Source: CAVPCZ01 sp963779225 (GTDB taxonomy: Bacteria; Bacteroidota; Ignavibacteria; UBA10030; UBA6906). From it: a stretch of DNA of 64,000 nucleotides. The stretch is from assembly GCA_963779225.1 (NCBI GenBank), contig CAVZWW010000003.1, positions 1,922,001 through 1,986,000 on the forward strand, read 5' to 3'. The position numbers and the translations under genes were made by a program. Shown here in pieces: positions 8,810-17,930 of this stretch; position 1 is the stretch's first letter, and every line of letters begins with the position of its first letter. The notes beneath the pieces are model-generated. The model saw nothing but the letters and a program-made list of their open reading frames with translations. It was not told the DNA's origin and searched no databases.

Positions 8810-10137
8810 AACAACCCGTTGCTGTAGCGGCGGTGATCCTGATGCTGCTGTACGTCTTGCCGGTTTTCGCACAGGAAGACAAGACCCTTACGCTCCAGGA
8901 GGCCATCGTCCTGGGAAAGGCAAACAACAGGGCGCTCCTCGCTTCAACGGCAAAAGTCGATGCTGCCGTAGCCCGGGCGGGAGAAGCCCGGGCGGCACTC
9001 CTCCCCGCCGTCAGGGTGCAGGCCGGCTATTCGCACCTGAGTGAGGTGGATCCTTTCCAGGTCACCATTCCTGGCTCTCCGATGCCGATCCAGATTTCCC
9101 CGATTATTCTGGACGGATACAGCTTCAGGGTGGGCGTGCAACAGCCCCTCTTCGTCGGCTTCAAATTGAGCAGCAATGCGCGTGCCGCCGACCTGCTGGC
9201 GGAGGCAAGCGCTTCCGACAGGAAAAACGACCAGGCGGATCTGATCCTGACGATTACCGGCGCCTACTGGACTCTCTACCAGACCGGCCAGACCAAAGCA
9301 CTGATGGATGAGAACGTGACGCGTCTGGAAAGCTACAGGACGGACACCGAGAACCTGTTGAAGTCCGGCCTGGCGACGAACAACGACCGGCTGCGTATCG
9401 AGGTGCAGCTCGCAAATGCGCGCCTGCAGCAGATCGACGCCGCCAACGACGTCCAGGTGGCCACACTGCAGCTGAATACTCTTATCGGACTCCCGCTGGA
9501 GACCCGGACAATCACGGCATCACAGCCGGGTGCGGACGGACCGCACACTTCGCCCGCCGCACTTTTCCCGGCGCCTCAGTCCGTTTTGTCTCGCCCGGAC
9601 CTCCAGGCAATGCAGACGCGCGTTGAGGCATCAAAAGAATACGTCACCGCCGCCCGGAGTGGCTGGTGGCCGCAGCTGGCCTTTGCGGGCTCATACTACT
9701 ATGCCCGTCCCAATCCGCGCTACCAGCCGGCCCTTGATGCATGGAGGGGGACGTGGGATGTGGGCGTGTCGCTGCAGTGGGATATCTGGACCTGGCTGAC
9801 GCCGGTCCGTCAGACGGAACAGGCCAGCGCCCAGTTGCGGCAGAATGAACTCATGTTCGCGCAGATGCGGGAAAATGCGGAGGTGGAACTGACGCGCGCC
9901 CGGCTGGCCGTTGAACGGGCACGGAAGAGAATTGCCGTGGCGGAGACGGGGGTACAACAGTCCGAGGAGAATGTGCGCACGCTGCGCGACAAGTACAGAA
10001 ACGGCCTGGCAACGTCCACGGAAATCCTCGACGCCGATCTGGCCATGCTGCAGGCTAAAACCAACCTGATGGCATCACGGGTGGAGCTGGAAGTGGCTTC
10101 TGCCCGGCTCACGAGAGCTCTGGGGATCTTTGAATGA
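8806..10137 (+). CDS. TolC-family outer-membrane efflux channel
   Basis: This 443-residue protein has a signal peptide cleaved after about residue 23 (LLYVLPVFA-QED) and the two homologous helical repeats of outer-membrane efflux proteins. The first covers LTLQEAIVLGKANNRALLASTAKVDA to about residue 215; the second begins at LQAMQTRVEASKEYVTAARSGWWPQL. Coiled-coil segments rich in Q, A and E follow each. It would form the trimeric exit duct for this ABC pump. It overlaps both flanking ABC genes by 4 bases, so it is translated together with them. An operon-internal position between two ABC genes is unusual. Confidence 0.9.
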   Translation: MKQPVAVAAVILMLLYVLPVFAQEDKTLTLQEAIVLGKANNRALLASTAKVDAAVARAGEARAALLPAVRVQAGYSHLSEVDPFQVTIPGSPMPIQISPIILDGYSFRVGVQQPLFVGFKLSSNARAADLLAEASASDRKNDQADLILTITGAYWTLYQTGQTKALMDENVTRLESYRTDTENLLKSGLATNNDRLRIEVQLANARLQQIDAANDVQVATLQLNTLIGLPLETRTITASQPGADGPHTSPAALFPAPQSVLSRPDLQAMQTRVEASKEYVTAARSGWWPQLAFAGSYYYARPNPRYQPALDAWRGTWDVGVSLQWDIWTWLTPVRQTEQASAQLRQNELMFAQMRENAEVELTRARLAVERARKRIAVAETGVQQSEENVRTLRDKYRNGLATSTEILDADLAMLQAKTNLMASRVELEVASARLTRALGIFE

Positions 10138-11096
10138 CCAGCCCGCACATGCCGGACGACGCGATTGATGTTCGGCATCTGACAAAACGCTTCGGCACGT
10201 TTACGGCTGTCGATGATATCTCTTTCACCGTGCGGCGTGGCGAGATCTTCGGGTTTCTGGGCGCGAACGGTGCGGGCAAATCCACAACCATCAGGATGCT
10301 CTGTGGATTGCTTCAGCCGACGGCCGGCACCGCCCTGGTGGGCGGGTTCGATATCAACAGTCAGACAGACAACGTCAAATCGACCATCGGCTACATGTCC
10401 CAGCGTTTCTCGCTGTATGATGATCTGACCGTCGAGCAGAATATCCGTTTCTATGGCGGTGTGTACGGCCTGCGGGGGAGCCGGCTCGAAAGCCGGATGG
10501 CCTGGGCTCTGAGCATGGCGGATCTGAAAGGGCGGGAGAAGAGCCTGACCCGGACCTTGCCGGGAGGGTGGAAACAACGTCTCGCCCTCGGCTGCGCAAT
10601 CCTCCACGAACCTACAATCGTTTTTCTCGATGAGCCGACCGGCGGCGTCGACCCTATCTCCCGGAGGAATTTCTGGGAGCTCATCAACCAGCTCTCCGCC
10701 GACGGCATCACCGTCCTGGTCACAACGCATTTTCTCGACGAAGCAGAGTACTGCAATACGATTATCCTCATCAATGCCGGCAAGCTGATCGCGCGGGGGA
10801 GCCCGCTCGAACTGAAGACCACGCACATTACCAACCCGATCCTCGAAGTCGCGTGCAGCAGCGTGGTGGATGCGATGGAACTCCTCCGGGAACAACCCTG
10901 GGTTCTCGAATCCTCGGTATTCGGTACGAAGCTGCATGTGATGGTCGCCGACGAGCAGGAGGGGGGGAAGGCGATCGCGGATCTCCTCGCACGGCGCGGT
11001 ATCAGCATGCAGAATCTGGAGCGTATCGTCCCGTCGCTCGAGGATGTGTTTCTCTATCTTCTGGAACGGGATGCAGCATCAACCGCAGGCACCTGA
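10134..11096 (+). CDS. ABC transporter ATP-binding protein (second of two)
   Basis: This 320-residue ABC ATPase has Walker A LGANGAGKST near residues 42-51, Walker B IVFLDEPTGGVDP, and a C-terminal extension like that of its partner upstream. Its signature loop reads LPGGWKQRL where canonical proteins have LSGGQ; second-half domains of YbhF-like transporters often carry a diverged signature, so one of the two ATP sites may be catalytically weak. The start overlaps the TolC-like gene by 4 bases. Probable heterodimer with the first ATPase, energising the two permeases that follow. Confidence 0.93.
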   Translation: MTSPHMPDDAIDVRHLTKRFGTFTAVDDISFTVRRGEIFGFLGANGAGKSTTIRMLCGLLQPTAGTALVGGFDINSQTDNVKSTIGYMSQRFSLYDDLTVEQNIRFYGGVYGLRGSRLESRMAWALSMADLKGREKSLTRTLPGGWKQRLALGCAILHEPTIVFLDEPTGGVDPISRRNFWELINQLSADGITVLVTTHFLDEAEYCNTIILINAGKLIARGSPLELKTTHITNPILEVACSSVVDAMELLREQPWVLESSVFGTKLHVMVADEQEGGKAIADLLARRGISMQNLERIVPSLEDVFLYLLERDAASTAGT

Positions 11097-11103
11097 GAAC
11101 GTC

Positions 11104-12231
11104 ATGATCCAGGCCCTCAAGCCCATTATTGTCAAGGAATTCCGGCAGATTCGCCGTGATCCGACATCCCTCGGCATGCTCCTCGTGCTGCCGGCGGCGC
11201 TGATCATCCTGGTGGGATATGCCCTGAACTTCGACGTGAAGCATGTGCCCCTCGTAGTATTTGACCAGGACAGGACAGCCGGGAGCCGGGAGTACCTCGA
11301 GAAGTTCAAACGTACGGAGTACTTCCGGTATCTCTATGACGCGTCCAGCTACAGCGAAATTGAACACCTCATTCTTAACGGCAAAACAAGTATTGCGGTG
11401 GTGGTCCCGACGAGCTTTTCTCACGATCTGCTTGCGGGCCGTGATGTTCATGTGCAGATTCTCGTGGACGGTGCAGATGCCAATACGGCATTGCAGGCGG
11501 TGAACAATGCCGCACGTATGACCGCGGACTATTCCGCAAAGCTGGTGACCGATGCCCTGATCCGGCGGGGAAGAGCGCAGTATGTGCCCATCGACTTCCG
11601 GCCCCGCATCTGGTACAATCCGGATCTGATCTCCAACAAGTTCCTCATTCCGGGGCTCATCGGCTTTATCCTCGTCCTGACGGCGGTGGTGTCGACATCC
11701 CTCACGGTGGTCCGGGAGAAAGAACGCGGTACCATGGAGCAGATCATGGTCTCCCCCCTGCATCCCCTGCAGGTCATCCTCGGCAAGACCATCCCGTATT
11801 TCTTCATCAGCCTCCTTGCCGCCACCGCAATCCTGGTGATCGGCTATGTGCTGTTCGACATCGAGGTGAAAGGGAGCCTGCTGCTGCTCTATGCCGGAAT
11901 TTGCACGATCATCCTCGGTGCTCTGGGTCAGGGATTGCTCATTTCGACGGTCACCGATTCGCAACAGGTCGCATTCATGATCTCGGTATTCAGCTCACTC
12001 CTCCCCTCGTTTCTCCTGTCGGGCTTTGTTTTCCCGATAGCCAGCATGCCTGTCGCCCTGCAGGTGATCTCCAACATCGCGGTGAACAAATTCTTCCTGG
12101 TGGTGGTGCGCGGAGTCATGCTCAAGGGGGTGGGGTTCGAGGCTGTCTGGGAACAATTCCTGTATATGGCGATCTTCGCCGCCGTCACCCTTGGTATCAG
12201 TACCCGACGGATGCAAAAGCGAAGCCTGTAG
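11104..12231 (+). CDS. ABC-2 type permease (first of two, YbhS-like)
   Basis: This 375-residue ABC-2 permease opens with a cytoplasmic helix and first membrane span (LGMLLVLPAALIILVGYALNF). A large periplasmic domain covers about residues 45-170 and holds VDGADANTALQAVNNA. Five more spans follow, starting at FLIPGLIGFILVLTAVVSTSLTVVREKERGTMEQ. The E-G-T-xE-Q segment is the coupling helix conserved in ABC-2 exporters. The ATG at 11104 is chosen over an upstream in-frame start because the latter lies inside the ATPase gene and adds non-family residues. It pairs with the next permease. Confidence 0.9.
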   Translation: MIQALKPIIVKEFRQIRRDPTSLGMLLVLPAALIILVGYALNFDVKHVPLVVFDQDRTAGSREYLEKFKRTEYFRYLYDASSYSEIEHLILNGKTSIAVVVPTSFSHDLLAGRDVHVQILVDGADANTALQAVNNAARMTADYSAKLVTDALIRRGRAQYVPIDFRPRIWYNPDLISNKFLIPGLIGFILVLTAVVSTSLTVVREKERGTMEQIMVSPLHPLQVILGKTIPYFFISLLAATAILVIGYVLFDIEVKGSLLLLYAGICTIILGALGQGLLISTVTDSQQVAFMISVFSSLLPSFLLSGFVFPIASMPVALQVISNIAVNKFFLVVVRGVMLKGVGFEAVWEQFLYMAIFAAVTLGISTRRMQKRSL

Positions 12232-12257
12232 TCAGGCGCCACTGACGGACGTTGACC

Positions 12258-13394
12258 ATGCACAAGAGTCTTTACGTCATTCTGGAAATCATCCGGAAAG
12301 AATTCTATCAGATCCGCCAGGACCGGCGGATGCTGGGCGTGTCCATCGCCGCCCCGATTGTGCAAGTGATCCTGCTGGGGTATGCCGCAACGACGGATAT
12401 CAAGAACACCAACATGGTCGTGTGCGACATGGACAAGACGGCGGAGAGCCGGCGTTTTGTGTCGGAATTCACCAACTCCCGGTACTTCATTCACCGCTAC
12501 GATGTGGATGTTCCCCGTGACGCCGATGCCTATATCGAAGATTCAAAGGCGGCAATCGGACTGCTCATCCCGAGCGGGTTTGCCCGGGAGCAGCTTGCCC
12601 ACGAAACCCCGCAGGTCCAAATCGTCGTCGACGGGACGGACGCCAATACGGCGAATATCCTGCTCGGCTATGCCTCGCAGATTGTCAGTTCCTATGCGCT
12701 GGATATGATTGCCTTTTCTGCGACGACCCCGGTGGCCGGCAGACCGGCGCGTATTGTGCCCGAGCCCCGCGTGTGGTTTAATCCCGACCTGACCAGCACC
12801 AACTTCATGGTCCCCGGTGTTGTTGCTCTTGTCCTCATGATCGTGACCATGACGTTGACTGCACTCGGCATTGTGAAAGAGAAGGAGATCGGGACCCTGG
12901 AGCAGCTTCTGGTGACTCCCATCAAACCGTACCAGCTGATTCTGGGCAAGCTCATACCCTTTGTCATTATCGGCTATGTGGATGTGTCCATCGTGCTGGC
13001 CATCGCCCGGTTCTGGTTTGACGTGCCATTGGTGGGGAACATCGTTCTGCTCTTTGCGCTGAGCGGACTTTTCCTGCTGACAACCCTCGGCCTGGGTCTC
13101 TTCATATCGACGGTTGCCAGATCGCAGCAGCAGGCCATGTTGATTGCACAATTCTTCTTCTTCATGCCCTTCCTTTTTCTGTCAGGATTCACATTTGCGA
13201 TTTCCAACATGCCGGTGGTCATCCAGTATTTGACCTATCTGATCCCCCTCCGGTACTTCCTTGAAATTGTCCGCGGCATTTTCTTGAAAGGAACAGGCAT
13301 GGCGGAACTCTGGCCGCAGGCCCTTGCGCTGCTGCTTTTCGGGATCGCCATTCTGACGTTGAGCGTCTTACGGTTCCACAAGAAGCTCGAGTAA
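12258..13394 (+). CDS. ABC-2 type permease (second of two, YbhR-like)
   Basis: This 378-residue paralogue of the preceding permease has the same layout: KEFYQIRQDRRMLGVSIAAPIVQVILLGYA span, periplasmic domain with VDGTDANTANILLGYA, then FMVPGVVALVLMIVTMTLTALGIVKEKEIGTLEQLLVTP and four further spans. ATG 12258 is taken as the start; a TTG two codons earlier is possible. It closes the pump operon: the next gene has its own promoter after a 140-base gap. The two permeases probably form a heterodimer. Confidence 0.9.
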   Translation: MHKSLYVILEIIRKEFYQIRQDRRMLGVSIAAPIVQVILLGYAATTDIKNTNMVVCDMDKTAESRRFVSEFTNSRYFIHRYDVDVPRDADAYIEDSKAAIGLLIPSGFAREQLAHETPQVQIVVDGTDANTANILLGYASQIVSSYALDMIAFSATTPVAGRPARIVPEPRVWFNPDLTSTNFMVPGVVALVLMIVTMTLTALGIVKEKEIGTLEQLLVTPIKPYQLILGKLIPFVIIGYVDVSIVLAIARFWFDVPLVGNIVLLFALSGLFLLTTLGLGLFISTVARSQQQAMLIAQFFFFMPFLFLSGFTFAISNMPVVIQYLTYLIPLRYFLEIVRGIFLKGTGMAELWPQALALLLFGIAILTLSVLRFHKKLE

Positions 13395-13537
13395 CGGAGG
13401 GTGCGGAGAACGGGGGTGCAACCGGCAGGGAGTCGAAAGCGGAGTGCGGAACGCAGGGCATGGACAACAGTGTGCGGAAATGGGGTGTACACAGCAAGTT
13501 GCCGACGGCACGGTAAAGACAGGAGCGTGCGGACGGA

Positions 13538-13566
13538 TTGACAGGGAGGGTGGTATCAGGTATATT
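13538..13566 (+). promoter_or_regulatory. Promoter of the DUF2461 gene
   Basis: TTGACA (13538-13543) and TATATT (13561-13566), 17-base spacer. The short leader contains GAGGAG before the ATG. Confidence 0.8.
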
Positions 13567-13589
13567 ACACTTTCCCGAGGAGAACCACG

Positions 13590-14294
13590 ATGAAAAAGCA
13601 CCCTCTTGAAGAAATGATGTACCCGCCCTTCTCCGGTTTCCCGCGGGAAGGGATCACTTTTCTTCAACGCCTCAAGAAGAACAACAACCGGCCCTGGTTC
13701 CAGAAGCACAAGGAGGAATACGAAGAGCTGGTGCGTTTTCCCATGGAGTGTTTGATTGCATCGCTGGGCCCCCTGATGACCGGAACTGCGCCGGAATTCG
13801 AGTTTCAACCCCGACGCTCCATTTTCCGGATCTACCGCGATGTCCGGTTCAGCAAGAACAAAGCCCCCTACAAGACGAACATCGCCGCCAGCTTTGAAGT
13901 ACGCGGGAACAAAAGCCGCACGGAGCGTCCCGGGTTCTATCTGGGCATTGAACCGGGGGAAATCTTCATCGGGGGTGGCGTGTACATGCCCGCCGGAGAT
14001 CAGCTCAAAGGCATCAGGCAGTCGATCGTGGAGCATCCGGAGGATTTCCTCCAGATCATCGAAGATCCGGCGTTCAAGAAAATGTTCAAGGAAATCATGG
14101 GGGAGAGGCTGCAGAAGGCGCCGCTGGGATACCCGAAGGACCACCCGATGATCGAGCACTTGCGGTTGAAGCAGTTTTTCGTCGGCAGGATCATGAACGA
14201 TACGGCGTGTCTCCGGCCGCGGTTTGTCACGACCGTCGCAGAGGTGTTACACACCGCCCTGCCCTTTGTGCGGTGGTTGCAGCGCGTTGTCTGA
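13590..14294 (+). CDS. DUF2461 family protein
   Basis: This 234-residue conserved protein of unknown function belongs to the DUF2461/TIGR02453 family. Typical segments are FLQRLKKNNNRPWFQKHKEEYEE near residues 27-50, RIYRDVRFSKNKAPYKTNIAA near 81-101, and GFYLGIEPGEIFIGGGVYMP. No catalytic residues are established for the family and I assign no activity. It is a single gene with its own consensus promoter and a good ribosome-binding site, convergent with the decayed efflux locus that follows. The start follows the hydrophilic lead-in expected for the family. Confidence 0.88.
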   Translation: MKKHPLEEMMYPPFSGFPREGITFLQRLKKNNNRPWFQKHKEEYEELVRFPMECLIASLGPLMTGTAPEFEFQPRRSIFRIYRDVRFSKNKAPYKTNIAASFEVRGNKSRTERPGFYLGIEPGEIFIGGGVYMPAGDQLKGIRQSIVEHPEDFLQIIEDPAFKKMFKEIMGERLQKAPLGYPKDHPMIEHLRLKQFFVGRIMNDTACLRPRFVTTVAEVLHTALPFVRWLQRVV

Positions 14295-14345
14295 CGCCCA
14301 GTCCCCGGGGCGCGTGCGAGGCGGGCTATGGCGTGATTCCGGTCC

Positions 14346-15271
14346 TTACGCCGAACGCAGTGCGGCCAGGATATCCAGGCGCGCGGCCCTCACCGCGGGC
14401 AAAAATCCGCCGACAACACCCATGATCAGCGCGAAGATCAGCGTCGTCACCACAATCCCCGGGGCGAGGGTGAACCCGAAGGCCAGTTCGGAGAAGGTGC
14501 CGAAGTTGGTGGTCGAAATCCTCACGAACGACATCAGGGATGCCAGGCCGAGGCCGACGGCCCCGCCGATCAGCGACAGCAGGATGGACTCAATCAGGAA
14601 TGCGCTCAGCACACTGAAACGATTGAACCCGAGCGCGCGCATGGTGCCGATCTCCACGGTACGGTTCGCCACGGCGGCGTACATGGTGATCATGGCGCCG
14701 ATCATGGCGCCGATCATGGCGCCGATGCTGAAGATGACCGTGACCACGAGCCCGAGAATCCGGATGAAATCGGACATCATCTTCGATTGCTCCCGGTAGA
14801 ACTCGCGCTCCCGCTTCACTTCCGCAAAGGATGTCCGCGGGTCCTGTTCGATCCGCAGTTTGGCCGCCTCAAACGCGTCCGGTGAAACCAGACGGAAGAT
14901 CATGGACGAAAAGATCGGCCGTCCGAACGCCGGCATCATCTGCTCCACATCCCCCCAAATCTCCGAATCAAACGCCGTCCCCTGTCCGTCCATGTACCCC
15001 ACGATCTTCCAGGAGGCGTCACCGAAGCGAATCTCCTGTCCGATGTCGCAATTCTGGAATTGCTGCGCGATGTTTTTCCCCAGAACGATCTCCTGCGTTC
15101 CGCATTGAAACCAGCGCCCGGTCAGCAGTTTCACCTGGGGGCGGCCAGGATGGCCGCGGTCAGTATCGGAACGATGATCTTCCAGGGGATGGACCGGGAC
15201 GTGGGTGGGTTGGACCCTCCACGTTTAATGCGCAGTGCGGACAGGTCCGCGTCTTGAGCTGTAGTTGTCAT
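14346..15271 (-). pseudogene. Deletion remnant of a MacA/MacB-type efflux locus
   Basis: Reading leftwards from ATG 15271, 46 residues resemble the N-terminus of an RND/MacA-type adaptor: a charged lead, then one hydrophobic helix (IPWKIIVPILTAAILAA). The frame stops at 15131-15133. A different frame then continues from GTG 15134 for 262 residues as the C-terminal part of a MacB/FtsX permease, starting at VKLLTGRWF in the periplasmic domain and keeping the last three membrane spans and the ending ARLDILAALRSA. The permease-like frame already reads RPQV just before the GTG, so its homology probably extends past it. Lost material would be most of the adaptor, any ATPase gene and the permease N-terminus. 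The truncated permease might still be made, but a working pump is unlikely. Confidence 0.75.
14689..14724. repeat. Three perfect 12-bp tandem repeats inside the permease remnant
   Basis: ATCATGGCGCCG occurs three times head to tail. On the minus strand it encodes three Gly-Ala-Met-Ile units at the start of a membrane span (IGAMIGAMIGAMITMY). Related permeases normally have one comparable turn here, so this looks like a slippage expansion. Confidence 0.85.
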
Positions 15272-15291
15272 AGGGATCTCATTTCTGAACG

Positions 15292-15327
15292 ATCGGGCCG
15301 GGCGGAAAGTTTCATTCCCGGCCCGAT
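15292..15327. repeat. 11-bp inverted repeat without a clear T tract
   Basis: ATCGGGCCGGG (15292-15302) and CCCGGCCCGAT (15317-15327) are perfect complements around a 14-base loop. It lies between the remnant locus and the small membrane-protein gene, on the 3' side of the latter. Neither strand shows a good T run, so terminator function is uncertain. Confidence 0.5.
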
Positions 15328-15456
15328 TTCAAGCAGCGCGGTGGAAGGGAGCTTCAGGCCTGATCAGCCTGTCAGGCTGTGGCCCAAGAGCCTCTCGAGT
15401 CACATGAGCCTCTTGTACTTCATCCCGTCTCCCCGTATTTCTGCCTGTGCCTCTCT

Positions 15457-15807
15457 CTACTCGGGAACGACGGGCATGAGCGACTTGCGGTAGGCCCACT
15501 CCACGTACGGGAGCTCGAGAATAATACGTCCCTCCACGGAACGCGGCGGCTTTGTCAACGTGCCAAACTGGAGTCCTTCCCCTTTCACCTCCTTCTTGGG
15601 AGCCGGCTTGGGGGCATGGGGAGAGTTCCATGTCCGCTCTCCTGCATCGCGGGCAATAATCAGAGTCCTGCCGTCATCCTTGCCCTCCGTTGGCGGGTAT
15701 GAGTAGATGCTGTACATTCCCGACCAGAGTCCAAAGGCGAACCAGGCGATCGCAAGGATCAGCAGCAATAGGGTAACAATCAGAACGTATCTCAGAAATT
15801 TCAGCAT
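15457..15807 (-). CDS. Small single-span membrane protein next to the OPT transporter
   Basis: This is a 116-residue protein I do not recognise. The start is placed at the ATG 7 bases after the OPT gene ends; an in-frame start further upstream would lie inside that gene. Residues 1-32 form one strongly hydrophobic segment (VLIVTLLLLILAIAWFAFGL) with positive residues before it, so N-in topology is likely. The rest is a hydrophilic proline/lysine-rich region (PKPAPKKEVKGEG) ending in VEGRIILELPYVEWAYRKSLMPVVPE. The very short spacing argues for co-translation with the transporter and a possible accessory-subunit role, which is inference. Confidence 0.7.
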   Translation of the reverse strand: MLKFLRYVLIVTLLLLILAIAWFAFGLWSGMYSIYSYPPTEGKDDGRTLIIARDAGERTWNSPHAPKPAPKKEVKGEGLQFGTLTKPPRSVEGRIILELPYVEWAYRKSLMPVVPE

Positions 15808-15814
15808 AGGGGCC

Positions 15815-17797
15815 TCACTCCGGTTTCGCGCGCATTGTGTCAACGACCATATAGGCGAACAGACCCAGGAAGGCGATCAGCCCGATGATTTCGGCCGGCG
15901 CACTTGTGGGCCACCAGGCATTGATTACCCAGTCAAATTCCCAGAAGCGGAGAAACGCGTTTAACACGCCGAACAGTGATCCGCCCGCAATGAACCCTGA
16001 GGCGATCAGCGTGCCCCGGGAGAATCGCGCCGCATTCAGTTTTGGATCTGTCGAGCGGGATGTCACCCACCAGGCGACCAGGCCGCCCGCGAGCAGGGGT
16101 GTATTCAGCTCCTGAGGGATGTACATCCCCAGGGCGAAAGCCAGCGGGGGAATTTTGATCATGATAAGGATCAGGGCGATCGCGGCCCCGACGAGATAGA
16201 GGATCCACGGGGCGGGGGTGTTCGACATCAGCGGTTGAATCACGGCCGCCATGGCGTTCGCCTGGGGTGCGGCGAGCGCGTTATCCCCTTTGAATCCGTA
16301 TGTCTCGTTGAGCACAAGGATAACGCCACCGACCGTTGCTGCGGAGAGCAGCACGCCCAGAAATTTCCATGTCTCCTGTTTCTTCGGCGTCGTGCCGATC
16401 CAGTAGCCGACCTTGAGGTCGGTGATGAACCCGCCTGCGACGGACAGGGCCGTGCACACCACGCCGCCGATAATCAGCGCGCTGATCATGCCGGATGTGC
16501 CCGTGAGACCCACCTGGACAAGAACAAAGGAAGAGAGAATCAGGGTCATCAGGGTCATACCGGACACCGGATTGGTGCCCACGATGGCGATGGCATTGGC
16601 AGAGACGGTGGTAAACAGGAAGGCGATTACCAGCACTATCGCCAGCCCGACCAGTGCGTGGGTGACGTTGAAGACGACGCCCGCGTAGAAGAAGGCAAAG
16701 AGCACAAGCGCGGTCAGGAGGATCAGCAGCACGATGAACACCATCTTCAAATCCGTTTGTGTGCGGGGAACGCCTTCCGTTTGCTCATCCGTATGGTGGA
16801 AGATTTCACGGTAAGCAAGGGTGAATGCGCCCCCGATGATTCTGGAGGAACGGATTATGCCGATGATGCCGGCCATGGCGATGCCACCGATGCCGATCTG
16901 GCGCACATAGTTCCGGAAAATCTCCTCGGCCGTCATGTCGGCAATCAGCTTCGTTGCGGTCCCGCCGAGAGGAATCGTGAGCGCGCTGCCGACGTTGTGC
17001 ACAAGGGGGACAAGGACAAACCAGGAAAGGAACGAACCGGCGGCGATGATCGCAGAATACTTCAGACCCACAATGTAGCCGAGTCCGAAGATCATCGAAG
17101 ACACATTAAACTTGAAAACAATCTTCAGCTGGTCTGCAAGAACCTGCCCGGCGTGGATCATGCGGGAGGAGACCACCTCGGCCCAGAGGCCGAACGCGCT
17201 GAACACGAAATCAAACAGGCCGCCCACGAGGCCGCTCACGACCAGAACCATGGCCTGCGATCCTCCCTTTTCGCCTGCAACCAGTATTTCGGTCGTCGCG
17301 GTTGCCTCCGGAAAAGGAAATTTTCCGTGCATATCCTTGACGAAAAACTTCCGGAAGGGGATCAGGAAGAGAATCCCGAGGAATCCGCCCAGGGCCGAAG
17401 CCATGAAGAGCTGGTAGAAACTGACCGGGAGATCCAGAATGTACAGAGCGGGGATCGTGAAGATCGCCCCGGCGACAATGACCCCGGAGGCTGATCCGAT
17501 GGATTGAATGATGACATTCTGTCCGAGGGCGTTGTTCTTCTTCACGAGCGTTGAAAACCCGACGGCGAGAATCGCAATGGGGATTGCCGCTTCGAACACC
17601 TGGCCGATTTTCAGCCCCGAGTACGCCGCCGCGGCTGAAAAGAGTATGGCCATCAAGAGTCCGAGCGATACGGAATAGAGGGTGACCTCGTCGGGTTGGG
17701 ATGCCGGGGGAAGGATGGGGCGGTATTCCACCCCTGGCGGCAGCTCTTTGTATGCGTTTTCGGGAAGGCCTTTACCCGTTGTTCCGTGTTGTTCCAT
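15815..17797 (-). CDS. OPT family oligopeptide/metal transporter
   Basis: This 660-residue polytopic transporter of the oligopeptide transporter (OPT) superfamily has about 15 hydrophobic segments. The N-terminal VTLYSVSLGLLMAILFSAAAAYSGLKIGQVFEAAIPIAI and the following QNVIIQSIGSASG motif are characteristic of bacterial OPT proteins. These import peptides or metal chelates driven by ions; the substrate here cannot be deduced. AGGAGA precedes the ATG. Peptidase T is encoded just upstream on the same strand, which fits a peptide substrate that is then cleaved in the cytosol. Confidence 0.9.
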   Translation of the reverse strand: MEQHGTTGKGLPENAYKELPPGVEYRPILPPASQPDEVTLYSVSLGLLMAILFSAAAAYSGLKIGQVFEAAIPIAILAVGFSTLVKKNNALGQNVIIQSIGSASGVIVAGAIFTIPALYILDLPVSFYQLFMASALGGFLGILFLIPFRKFFVKDMHGKFPFPEATATTEILVAGEKGGSQAMVLVVSGLVGGLFDFVFSAFGLWAEVVSSRMIHAGQVLADQLKIVFKFNVSSMIFGLGYIVGLKYSAIIAAGSFLSWFVLVPLVHNVGSALTIPLGGTATKLIADMTAEEIFRNYVRQIGIGGIAMAGIIGIIRSSRIIGGAFTLAYREIFHHTDEQTEGVPRTQTDLKMVFIVLLILLTALVLFAFFYAGVVFNVTHALVGLAIVLVIAFLFTTVSANAIAIVGTNPVSGMTLMTLILSSFVLVQVGLTGTSGMISALIIGGVVCTALSVAGGFITDLKVGYWIGTTPKKQETWKFLGVLLSAATVGGVILVLNETYGFKGDNALAAPQANAMAAVIQPLMSNTPAPWILYLVGAAIALILIMIKIPPLAFALGMYIPQELNTPLLAGGLVAWWVTSRSTDPKLNAARFSRGTLIASGFIAGGSLFGVLNAFLRFWEFDWVINAWWPTSAPAEIIGLIAFLGLFAYMVVDTMRAKPE

Positions 17798-17930
17798 CTA
17801 CTGTCTCCTGTGCTGGGGTTGAAGCACTACGTTGGCGGAGCCTCTGTTCATGATCTCCGTAAGGTTCTACATCAGACTGTCCTGTACAGCAAACGCGAAG
17901 AGCTGTTCACGGCCCGTTCGGGAAAGAAGT

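Noticed and set aside
13402..13533. Four copies of GTGCGGA in the gap after the pump operon
   Set aside because: Intervals of 43, 28 and 54 bases are irregular and the flanks are not conserved, so this is neither a CRISPR array nor a clear iteron set.
16235..17494. Plus-strand open frame of 419 codons opposite the OPT transporter gene
   Set aside because: Its translation is rich in His, Asp, Glu and Gly, the expected antisense of hydrophobic membrane-span codons; no family resemblance.
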